Origin: Thereva unica | Taxonomy: Eukaryota; Arthropoda; Insecta; Diptera; Therevidae | DNA: 64,000 nucleotides | Assembly: GCA_949987705.1 (NCBI GenBank) | Contig: OX465282.1 | Span: 9,722,501 to 9,786,500, forward strand | Direction: 5' to 3' | In this document: positions 19,901-27,225 of the stretch, in pieces | How the letters are laid out: every line of letters starts with the position of its first letter | Numbering within the stretch: the first letter of the stretch is position 1 | The notes under the pieces: model-generated | Database searches by the model: none | What the model saw: the letters and a program-made list of their open reading frames with translations, nothing else | Told to the model about the DNA's origin: nothing | Position numbers and translations under genes: made by a program

Positions 19901-22900
19901 AGTAAAATAAGTACCGAGCTCATCAGGTCTCTAAAGAGCGGAGGATTCAATTTACGGAAATGGAATAGCAACAATAGAGAGCTGTTACAAAAACTGCCAT
20001 GGGAATTACGAGAAGCAGCTCCAGAACTAGATTTCGATCACGAAAGATCCATTAAAGCACTTGGGGTTCATTGGAGTCCTTCTACTGATTACTTCAAAAT
20101 AAAGGTGAAACTTCCAGAAGACCGAGACCCGCTGAGCAAACGGGAATTACTATCCGAAGCTGCTAAGATATTTGATCCCATTGGACTACTAGCGCCAGTA
20201 ACCATTACAATAAAATTACTATTTCAAGAAATTTGGGCAGAAAACATAGACTGGGACCAGACGCTCCCTGAAAAAATGAAATTAAAATGGAAACGAATCA
20301 AACAAGAATTGCCTCAGCTATCAAAAATTCAAATACCAAGATGGATCAATTACAGATCTAACGCTGGCTACTACGAGCTGCACGGATTCTCAGATGCTTC
20401 AGAAAAGGCGTACAGTGCAGCAATTTACTTTAGAGCAGTTCAACCAGGTAAAATAAGTGCATCATTGCTAACGGCTAAAACTAAGGTTGCTCCACTTAAG
20501 GCAAAACTAACGCTGCCACGGTTAGAACTGTGTGGAGCACATCTGCTTGCAAGGTTACTGAAAGAAACAGTAGCTAATCTAGATATTCCAAATTTGAAAT
20601 GTTTTGCCTGGACAGACTCAAAGATAGTGCTCGCATGGATTATGGCTGATCCACACAAATGGAAAACATTTGTGGGGAATAGAGTCGCAGAAATACAATC
20701 GCAAACAAAAAAAGAAAACTGGTATTATGTAAGATCATCCGAGAATCCTGCAGATGTAGCCTCGAGGGGACTATATCCGTCACACTTAGAAGCACATTCG
20801 CTGTGGTGGGAAGGCCCACAATGGCTGAAACACGCAAGAATCACATATCCAGGAGTAGAAATTGAGGAAACAGAATTGGAGAGAAAAAAACTTGCAGCTC
20901 ATTCACTGATATGTACAGAAGAAACGGATATGTTCGAGCAAATATTACAACGGCACACTTCACTCTGGAAAATTCTACGCATTGTTGCATTTTGTAAGCG
21001 ATTCATTAACAATTTGAAGCAAACACGGAATAAAAGACAAACTGAGTCATTAACTATCAAGGAAATTGAAGAAGCATCAGTCTCAATCATAAAATTCGTC
21101 CAAGAGAGACATTTTGAAGAAGAAATTAAAAAACTACGAGAAGGGCAGGAGCTACCAAGGACAAGTCGATTACTCACACTAAATCCATTCGTCGACTCAA
21201 ATGATCTATTACGTGTGGGCGGTAGATTAGAAAAATCAACTTTGACCTTTGATCAGAAACATCCGATTATTATCCCACATAAGAGCGAGCTAACTACACT
21301 TATAATAGACCAGGCTCACAAGAAGACATTACACGGAGGAAATAATCTTACTCTGGAAGTAATCCGTCAGAAATACTGGATAATCAATGGATTAAAAGCA
21401 GTTAAGGGTCAGATACATAAATGCGTTAAATGCCACCGATACAAGGCTGAAATGTCCCAACAACTAATGGGAATGTTGCCCTCGGCCAGAGTCATTCCAA
21501 GTCGTCCATTTACTCATACTGGTGTGGATTATGCGGGACCATTCGACTTGCTAGTAAAAACTGGTAGAGGCAGTCGCACTTACAAGGGATACATAGCAAT
21601 TTTCATATGTCTAACTACGAAGGCAATCCACATTGAGGTAGTCACAGATCTGACATCAAAGGCCTTTATAGCCGCCTTTAAGAGATTAGTAAGTCGAAGA
21701 GGTCTTGTGGCACACATGTATAGCGATAATGCGACTAATTTCGTAGGTGCAAGCAAGATAATCAGCAATCTTCATCAGCAAGCCACATATAAAAATGAAG
21801 TGAACGAAGCCCTAACAGAAACAGGTACTCAATGGCACTTTATACCCCCATCATCACCACATTTTGGAGGCCTGTGGGAAGCTGGCGTGAAATCCGTTAA
21901 GCACCACATGCGTAGAGTGGTCGGAGAAACAAAATTAACCTATGAAGAAATGACAACACTAATGACCCAGATCGAAGCATGTCTCAATTCTCGTCCATTG
22001 TGTCCATTGTCACAAGACCCTGAGAGCCTAGAAGTGTTGACACCTGGTCACTTTCTAACTGGCGCACCTATCATGTCGCCACCTGATAAAGACTATTTGG
22101 AAAAATCTGCCAGCTTCATTAAAAGATGGGACCAAGTGGGAAGAATGTACCAAGAATTCTGGAAAAAATGGTCAACTGAATATCTTGGAAGGCTTCAGCA
22201 ACGACCAAAATGGGCACAGAGAAAGCTAAACCCAGCAAAGGGAGATCTCGTGTTAATAAAAGAAGATAATCTACCCCCATCTCGTTGGGCTCTTGGAAGA
22301 ATAAGTGAGGTACACCCTGGAAGTGATGGGCTCATCAGAGTCGTTACATTAAAAACGAAATCCGGAGTGCTTAAACGACCTATTACTAAAATCTCAATGC
22401 TACCAATTAATAATCATGAGAATAATATACGTGACACTTCAATTGAAGAAATGGACTCTGACAGTGACTCTCCACCACCTCATTCTGCCCCCAAGGACAC
22501 AAATAAGGATCAAATATCTAGACAAAACGGTCTCAAACGGCATAAGGACTCAGCTAATGACGACCCTCAAAAGCGAAATCGAACAGATTCTGACACTCAG
22601 AACGAAGGTCGCACCAGAACATCTAAGGTCAACGGACATTTGCTACTACTGTCGCTATGTTGTGTCCTAGCCACAGCTACAGCCAACAGACCATATGAAA
22701 TAAATAACTTAGCAAACAATGAGGGAATTTACTTTAATGACATCTCTGAAGTCAGTCTATACTCTAGTGAATGGAATCTTCTTATATATTACAACCTGAC
22801 AACTTACTGGAAGGAATTTTCTGCTATACAAAATTCAATCAAACGGCTAAACGCAATCTGTAAAGAAGAAAGCAGACTATCAAGAGAACTCTGCCAGGCC

Positions 22901-24460
22901 ACAATCACGCAACTGAATTTTCAAGCACTTGAAGCAGAACATCTTAATGAATTATTGTATGAACAAAACGAGCAGCCTCACGTTCGCAGCAAAAGGGCAC
23001 CATTAGAAATTGTAGGCACAGTCCTCAACAAACTCTTCGGAGTTCTAGATAAAGAGTACGCAGAACAATTTGAAGCTCAAATTAACCAAATTGCACAAGA
23101 TGAGAACTATTGGAAATTATTGTTGAAAAATCAGACGTCTATTGTAGAGAATACCATCAATGTCATTAAGAAGAATCATGAAGCAGTGCAATTACAGCTA
23201 TCGAGAGTAAAACTACAGATTGAAACTATCGTGAACAGATTGAATCACTCTCAATACGAAATGTTGGCGACCGAAGCATTTAATTCAGCCGCTGTCTTAA
23301 TAACCCTAACATTGATATCATTTCACAACATACAAAGAAGTATTATATCAGTTGTAATGGACACCAAACACGGAAGAATTAATCCCTTACTTTTAACACC
23401 TGTTCAGCTCAATGAACAATTAAAGGTAATACGAGAACACCTGCCTCAATACTTGCAACTTCCAGGCACTGGAACCACGCATTCATTACGGACTCTCTAC
23501 AACTCAATGCATGTTAATTTAAGAGTCACCGAAAATAAGATCCTGTTTGATGTTCGCATTCCTTTGCTAAGCACAGAATCATATCGCCTATATGAACTCA
23601 TTCCCATTCCTGCAGTTTACGAGGACAAATTTGTTTATGTTGAACCTGACAGCAGATATTTGACAGTGAACGCCAGAAAGGACCGATTTAGCCCCACAAG
23701 CGAAGAGGACCTAAGAACTTGTCAACGTCTAACAGAGGATCAACTAATCTGCAGCCTCAAGGTACCTATGTATACATTAAGGTCCAACGTGAGTCATTGT
23801 GAAATGGAGATGTTGAATAACGGAAGGAAACTTTCACCATTCTGTAAATTAAGGGAACGAGACATGCAAAACCAGTGGATAAAATTAAATACCAACAACA
23901 AATGGCTGTTTATCCTTAGAGAAGAGTTACGCATTGAGATCAACTGTAACAATGTAATATACCCTCAAATTTTAAGTGGAACTGGAGTTCTTCAGTTAAA
24001 GGCCAACTGTGTGATTAACCATCAAACTCTACACATCACCGCCAATCACCTACAATCCACTCTTGAATTGTCAGTTATAACTGAAAACAAATTAATTTCG
24101 GATCATATCAACCAAAGCATCAGTAATTCATCCTGGCTAGCAATTCCACAAATAGTCAGGAAGGTTGAATCTACTGACCTAGCTCAACTGGATAAAGCAA
24201 TTAAACTGCAAAAACAACAAGTGGAAAGTATGTCAACCTTAAATACCCATGACCTACATCATTACAGCAGCACGTATATTTTGGTTCTTGGCATTCTCGC
24301 GTTTTTACTCTACATATGGTGCAAACGAAGACGAGGCGTCAAATTATACACCAAGGCAAAACCAACCCCCGCACCAAGAACCTGTATGCTGGAACATCAA
24401 TCACAAATAGAGCTTCCATCACTAAACCTTGAGGCGGGAGAATGTACACAGTACATATAA
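16976..24460 (+). CDS. BEL/Pao Gag-Pol-Env polyprotein, 2494 aa, single frame
   Basis: Domains in order. Gag: Lys/Glu-rich coiled-coil N-terminus, DUF1759-like region about 221-380, CCHC-type knuckles at C424-C437 and C457 on, and a further Cys/His cluster at C476 on. Protease (DUF1758/A17 type): L-I-D-Q-G-S with D554. RT about 790-1010 with Y961-V-D-D. RNase H with D1140 in F-S-D-A-S. Integrase: zinc domain (H's near 1448-1453, C1483, C1486), catalytic D1518, D1584, E1635, and a DUF5641-like tail about 1640-1800. Env-like: hydrophobic signal about 1889-1903, furin-type site R-S-K-R at 2004-2007 followed by a hydrophobic stretch, several N-X-S/T sites, one TM segment about 2434-2450 and a basic-start cytoplasmic tail. 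The last five codons and stop lie in the 3' LTR. No frameshift separates gag, pol and env. The start ATG follows the leader and opens the long frame. Confidence 0.95.
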   Translation: MDQLLKEQAKHVKVIKKITSQLSKDSSARKTVAYGEARLLSLNKAWEEIDNINSQIEAVKEQNPDHKYFTEGYFDQVETLCDQTKETLEGVIRDAIERKKSSEEIAEQMRLIKKQMAIIDTLKKNIANIEADMKKQLSSVYYSQKIKLLADYWELIVHNHANIMATGKFRDDYFELDVFSTTERLYQNSVIQMQEKLGNQSTLATTQAPVISTDRKSTVKLPSIDIPNFTGDYLKWPSFKNLFTELVHKNERITRAEKLFYLKANVTAEPSELIQHLNITNENYDAAWEILDRRYNNKRILITAQLRRLCNQPELSRESATGLKKIHDSTLECLEAIKNLDIDIQNWDPLIVHLLIDKLEKESRRIYEQTLQNPREIQSLDEFLNFLENRFQALESMEPTKSNQAAKRNDVKVYHGTVGSNSICGFCKANHKIYNCEKFNKLTPAQRNEEVRKFKLCINCLIKGHSLYNCKSWKTCRTCNKKHHTLLHTNSVPHKTESNNQETKEKESKIPTSSNILTTHMAESSLQQTVLLPTAIIQAVGKNNSRVMLRALIDQGSQASFITEQAAQKLKLPKSRIHATVTGINETKVNGIQTCVELTIQPRFPSEFMTTTTAVVLKKLTRLLPSSNTINKSTWEHTTNIVLADPAFDEPTKVDVILGAEIMGRILMDGVLRGPPGAPIAQKTELGWILSGELQQRALTTSPQCYVCEVDLQQELQKFWEIEEVNTDPVMTSEDLICETHYRTTHRRHSDGQYVVRLPFKKDPIVANLGGSRDIAMARLLQMEKKFKGNKTLEILYKDFMNEYLQLGHMVLATDTVDTAYYLPHHAVLKHDSTTTKLRVVFDGSAKRYNQESLNEILLVGPQIQQNLVSILTRWRKHKVVFTSDIEKMYRQIKIDIRDQNYQRILWRNSPNEPVKEYKLTTVSYGTASAPFLAIRTLQQLAKDTAKDYPLAERIILRDTYVDDIVSGGDTLEEASKISTELIRSLKSGGFNLRKWNSNNRELLQKLPWELREAAPELDFDHERSIKALGVHWSPSTDYFKIKVKLPEDRDPLSKRELLSEAAKIFDPIGLLAPVTITIKLLFQEIWAENIDWDQTLPEKMKLKWKRIKQELPQLSKIQIPRWINYRSNAGYYELHGFSDASEKAYSAAIYFRAVQPGKISASLLTAKTKVAPLKAKLTLPRLELCGAHLLARLLKETVANLDIPNLKCFAWTDSKIVLAWIMADPHKWKTFVGNRVAEIQSQTKKENWYYVRSSENPADVASRGLYPSHLEAHSLWWEGPQWLKHARITYPGVEIEETELERKKLAAHSLICTEETDMFEQILQRHTSLWKILRIVAFCKRFINNLKQTRNKRQTESLTIKEIEEASVSIIKFVQERHFEEEIKKLREGQELPRTSRLLTLNPFVDSNDLLRVGGRLEKSTLTFDQKHPIIIPHKSELTTLIIDQAHKKTLHGGNNLTLEVIRQKYWIINGLKAVKGQIHKCVKCHRYKAEMSQQLMGMLPSARVIPSRPFTHTGVDYAGPFDLLVKTGRGSRTYKGYIAIFICLTTKAIHIEVVTDLTSKAFIAAFKRLVSRRGLVAHMYSDNATNFVGASKIISNLHQQATYKNEVNEALTETGTQWHFIPPSSPHFGGLWEAGVKSVKHHMRRVVGETKLTYEEMTTLMTQIEACLNSRPLCPLSQDPESLEVLTPGHFLTGAPIMSPPDKDYLEKSASFIKRWDQVGRMYQEFWKKWSTEYLGRLQQRPKWAQRKLNPAKGDLVLIKEDNLPPSRWALGRISEVHPGSDGLIRVVTLKTKSGVLKRPITKISMLPINNHENNIRDTSIEEMDSDSDSPPPHSAPKDTNKDQISRQNGLKRHKDSANDDPQKRNRTDSDTQNEGRTRTSKVNGHLLLLSLCCVLATATANRPYEINNLANNEGIYFNDISEVSLYSSEWNLLIYYNLTTYWKEFSAIQNSIKRLNAICKEESRLSRELCQATITQLNFQALEAEHLNELLYEQNEQPHVRSKRAPLEIVGTVLNKLFGVLDKEYAEQFEAQINQIAQDENYWKLLLKNQTSIVENTINVIKKNHEAVQLQLSRVKLQIETIVNRLNHSQYEMLATEAFNSAAVLITLTLISFHNIQRSIISVVMDTKHGRINPLLLTPVQLNEQLKVIREHLPQYLQLPGTGTTHSLRTLYNSMHVNLRVTENKILFDVRIPLLSTESYRLYELIPIPAVYEDKFVYVEPDSRYLTVNARKDRFSPTSEEDLRTCQRLTEDQLICSLKVPMYTLRSNVSHCEMEMLNNGRKLSPFCKLRERDMQNQWIKLNTNNKWLFILREELRIEINCNNVIYPQILSGTGVLQLKANCVINHQTLHITANHLQSTLELSVITENKLISDHINQSISNSSWLAIPQIVRKVESTDLAQLDKAIKLQKQQVESMSTLNTHDLHHYSSTYILVLGILAFLLYIWCKRRRGVKLYTKAKPTPAPRTCMLEHQSQIELPSLNLEAGECTQYI
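22634..24460 (+). CDS. Envelope-like region of the BEL/Pao polyprotein
   Basis: Part of the 2494-codon frame, listed apart because it has its own architecture: an internal signal-peptide-like segment ending near A1903, a short (~104 aa) first subunit, a R-S-K-R cleavage motif at residues 2004-2007, a long (~487 aa) second subunit that starts hydrophobic, and a C-terminal TM helix. A short first and long second subunit is the layout of the baculovirus F-protein family and of insect errantivirus Env; I infer kinship from layout, not alignment. There is no separate start codon at the signal; the nearest in-frame ATG upstream is M1826 (22451). Expression would need splicing or proteolytic release. 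Confidence 0.8.
   Translation, partial: GHLLLLSLCCVLATATANRPYEINNLANNEGIYFNDISEVSLYSSEWNLLIYYNLTTYWKEFSAIQNSIKRLNAICKEESRLSRELCQATITQLNFQALEAEHLNELLYEQNEQPHVRSKRAPLEIVGTVLNKLFGVLDKEYAEQFEAQINQIAQDENYWKLLLKNQTSIVENTINVIKKNHEAVQLQLSRVKLQIETIVNRLNHSQYEMLATEAFNSAAVLITLTLISFHNIQRSIISVVMDTKHGRINPLLLTPVQLNEQLKVIREHLPQYLQLPGTGTTHSLRTLYNSMHVNLRVTENKILFDVRIPLLSTESYRLYELIPIPAVYEDKFVYVEPDSRYLTVNARKDRFSPTSEEDLRTCQRLTEDQLICSLKVPMYTLRSNVSHCEMEMLNNGRKLSPFCKLRERDMQNQWIKLNTNNKWLFILREELRIEINCNNVIYPQILSGTGVLQLKANCVINHQTLHITANHLQSTLELSVITENKLISDHINQSISNSSWLAIPQIVRKVESTDLAQLDKAIKLQKQQVESMSTLNTHDLHHYSSTYILVLGILAFLLYIWCKRRRGVKLYTKAKPTPAPRTCMLEHQSQIELPSLNLEAGECTQYI
24431..24442 (+). promoter_or_regulatory. Polypurine tract
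   Basis: GAGGCGGGAGAA (one C) lies directly against the 3' LTR start at 24443, where plus-strand priming is expected. It is also translated, as part of the Env tail (L-E-A-G-E). Confidence 0.75.
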
Positions 24461-24769
24461 TGCTAATATTCTTAATAATATGTAAAGCTTCATTCATTTC
24501 GCGAAGCAAAGTCAATGCACTCAATTTGCGCATAAGCATTTTATAAGTAAGTAAACTTCGAGGTGATGCAATTGCTTCCTTATGCACTTTCGCGAAATGA
24601 ATGAACTTCGCTGCTGGCACGTGAGTCACTGCCAGCATTAAAGTATTGTTATTTATTATTGTTTATGTTTTTGATTAATAAGCAAAATTTGTATATATAT
24701 AGATTTGTGATAAAATAAAATTTTTTAATTGTTGTTCAGAAATCAAAGTGGTTTTATTTTCAAGCAACA
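24443..24769 (+). repeat. 3' LTR of the BEL/Pao element
   Basis: Same length as the 5' LTR, offset 8040 bp, with no difference found by eye. It is followed by the AATAG target duplication (24770-24774). Its first 18 bases encode the last five residues of the polyprotein and the stop codon. Confidence 0.95.
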
Positions 24770-24774
24770 AATAG

Positions 24775-25525
24775 CATAACCTCTAAAATTTGTAAAAACT
24801 ATTTTATGAGCGTTTAAAAGATACATATTTGCAAGCTGATTTTTTGGCCTTTTAAATACATTTTTTTGCTCCCACCTATCTTTTTATTTGGCTATTGTCG
24901 ACTTATTATGCAGTTCAATGTCTATTTTGACTAGGTACACTTAAGTTTTAGGTCTGACTGTAACATGATGTGATCTATTTAACCATATCGGTCAATTGTT
25001 ACCGTATCAATTATTGAGAATTGTTTCATCAATGCAAAAAATGCACTGAAAGGGTTAAAATGAATGTGTCCCTTGAGATTCGTGAGTTTGGGCGGGTAAT
25101 GAATGGTGTACGTTTATACCCGCTTACCAAGAGTAGTAGGACATTTTAATTGAGGCCTCAGTACGATTTACCGTCGTGTAAGGGGCAAATGTACTGCTTC
25201 GCATAAGTCCTGCTCAACTCTAACTGTAGGGAATATGTTAAGCAAGTAGCTTACAGAGTTATTGCACCTAGATGTAGCTTCTTAAAAGAGTTTTTTTTAT
25301 CAAGCTGCCATTTTTAAAATTCAACAATTTCAGATACAGACTTATTTTCATTAGATTAGATTTGGTTGCCATTTTTTCGACAGTAGTTTTTAGGATTAAC
25401 ATTTCCTAGTTCAATTGGTGATTTTTCAGAACTAAAGTAATCCATAAATCATAGAGCTCTTGGGGGATGCTCCTCATTTCTCCCCCTTGTATCCGCCACT
25501 GTTTAAATAGATGTATAGGTATACA
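24775..25525. other. No gene recognised
   Basis: AT-rich sequence without a long frame or clear repeat. It directly flanks the BEL insertion and the first Helitron. Confidence 0.5.
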
Positions 25526-25554
25526 TCCTTACTAATATTATAAATGCGAAAGTA

Positions 25555-25577
25555 ACTCTGTCTGTCTGTCTGTCTGT
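25555..25577 (+). repeat. TCTG microsatellite in Helitron 1
   Basis: Five to six tandem CTGT/TCTG units directly after the conserved 5' block. Such tracts are typical at this place in insect Helitron-like elements. Confidence 0.85.
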
Positions 25578-25794
25578 TACGCTTTCACGCCTAAACTACT
25601 GGTCCGATTTTGATGAAATTTGCTACAGAGATAGTTTATTCCTTGGAGACGGACATAGGCTACTTTTTTTTAAAAAAAAAAGGGTTGAAGGGGGTGAAAT
25701 GGGGTTCAATAAGTTGTAAGGGGTTTTTTTCTTTACTTTTTTTTTCTATTGTATAAAATGTAACTGACTGACAGACAACGCACAACCTAAACCG

Positions 25795-26890
25795 TTAGAG
25801 CTAAAGGGCTGAAATTTTGACAGTGCATCCCTAGCGATTTCTCGAAATTCATCCCCTAAGGGGGTGAAATGTGGTCAACTCAAAACCGCTGGAGCTATAA
25901 GGCTGAAATTTTGACAGTGCATCCCTATAATGACGTGGACATCCACTAAAAAGCGATTTTTCGAAATTCATCCACTAAGGGGTTTGAAAAGGGGGTTTAT
26001 CCAAACTGCTAAAGTTATAAGGCTGAAATTTTGACAGTGCATCCCTATAATGACGTGGGCATCCACTAAAAAGCGATTTTTCGAAATTCATCCCCTAAGG
26101 GGTGAAATGGGGGTTACTCAAACCGCTGGAACTATAGGGCTGAAATTTTGACACTTCATCCTTATAATGGCGTGGACATCCACTAAAAAGCATTTTTTCG
26201 AAATTCATCCCCTAAGGGGTTTGAAATGGGGTTTATCCAAACGGCTAAAGTTATAAGGCTGAAATTTTGACAATGCATCCCCTATAATGGCGTGGACATC
26301 CACTATAAAGCGATTTTTCGAAATTCATCCCTTAAGGGGGTGAAATTGGGTTTACCCAAACCGCTGGAGCTATAGGGATGACATTTTGACAGTGCATCCC
26401 TTTAATGACGTGGACATCCACTAAGAAGCGATTTTTCGAAATTCATTCCCTAAGGGGGTGAAATGGGGTTAACCCACACCGCTGAAGCTGAAGGGCTTTA
26501 ATTTTGACCGTGCATCCCTATAATGACGTGGACATCCACTTAGGAGCGATATTTTGAAATTTATCCCCTAAGGGGGTTAAATTGGGTTAACCCAAACCGC
26601 TTTAACTAAACGGCTGAAATGTTGACAGTGCATCTCTATAATGACGTGGACATTCACTAAGAAGCGATTATTCGAAATTCATTCCCAAACGTGGTGAAAT
26701 GGGGTTACCAAACTACTGGAGCTATAGGGCTGAAATTTCAACAGTGCATCTCTATAATGACGTGGACATCCACTAAGAGGCGATTACTCGAAATTCATCC
26801 CCTAAGGGGGTGAAATGGGGTTAACCCAAAGCTGTGAAGCTGAAGGGCTGACATTTTGACAGTGCCTCCCTATAATCACGTAGAAATGAA
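25795..26890 (+). repeat. Minisatellite, ~118-120-bp units, about ten copies
   Basis: The phrase GCTGAAATTTTGACAGTGCA recurs near 25809, 25901, 26021, 26141, 26259, 26380, 26498, 26613, 26731 and 26848, each followed by ATAATGACGTGGACATCCAC and a 'CATCCCCTAAGGGG' block. The first unit is shorter. Units are diverged, so the array is older than the one in Helitron 2. Confidence 0.9.
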
Positions 26891-27225
26891 TGACTCGAAA
26901 TTCACTTTATTTAATATTCATTTGAGATTGCTTGATATTTTCTTGCACCCACGTAAATAGGCCAACAAACTTAACGAACTTTCGTCAAACCCTAAAATGT
27001 CACTTCTCTTGATGACATATACATGCCAATCTCTGCTTCAAAACTTGCAGATTTGTTGAGCAGAGGTGATATACGCAGCAATTTGTTTACCATATTTATT
27101 AAAATCCCTTTTTAGGGATAATGACAGCTGACTTTTTTGTTTGTTTTTTTTTTTGAAGGAAAACATTGCACATAATAAACAGTTTTTATTTAAAGGCGTT
27201 GCAAGGCACGCGGGTTTTATGCTAG

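Larger units (their letters stand above)
16398..24774 (+). mobile_element. Complete BEL/Pao retroelement with envelope-like domain
   Basis: All expected parts are present. A target duplication AATAG flanks it at 16398-16402 and 24770-24774. LTRs of 327 bp lie at 16403-16729 and 24443-24769; I find no difference between them by eye. A primer-binding site (16734), leader, single 2494-codon frame (16976-24460) and purine tract (24431-24442) complete the element. The identical LTRs and undamaged frame point to a very recent insertion. The envelope-like region makes it retrovirus-like in layout (Belpaoviridae with env). Confidence 0.95.
25526..27225 (+). mobile_element. Helitron-like element 1 with minisatellite core
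   Basis: Begins TCCTTACTAATATTATAAAT after an A, and ends GCTAG before a T, so it sits between A and T as Helitrons do. The near-palindrome GGCGTTGCAAGGC precedes the CTAG end by about 20 bases. The opening (ATTATAAATGCGAAAGTAAC, then TCTG repeats, then a conserved 'CCGATTTTGATGAAATTTG' block) is widespread in insect non-autonomous Helitrons. The interior is a minisatellite. No Rep/helicase is present, so it is non-autonomous. Confidence 0.75.

Noticed and set aside
24339..24638. Antisense 99-codon frame over the 3' LTR, also at 16356-16598
   Set aside because: The same peptide appears at both LTRs because the LTRs are identical; no domain or upstream promoter supports it.
25795..26890. CRISPR-like or satellite centromere array
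   Set aside because: Units are ~120 bp, diverged and bounded by Helitron ends; this is an internal minisatellite of an insect element.
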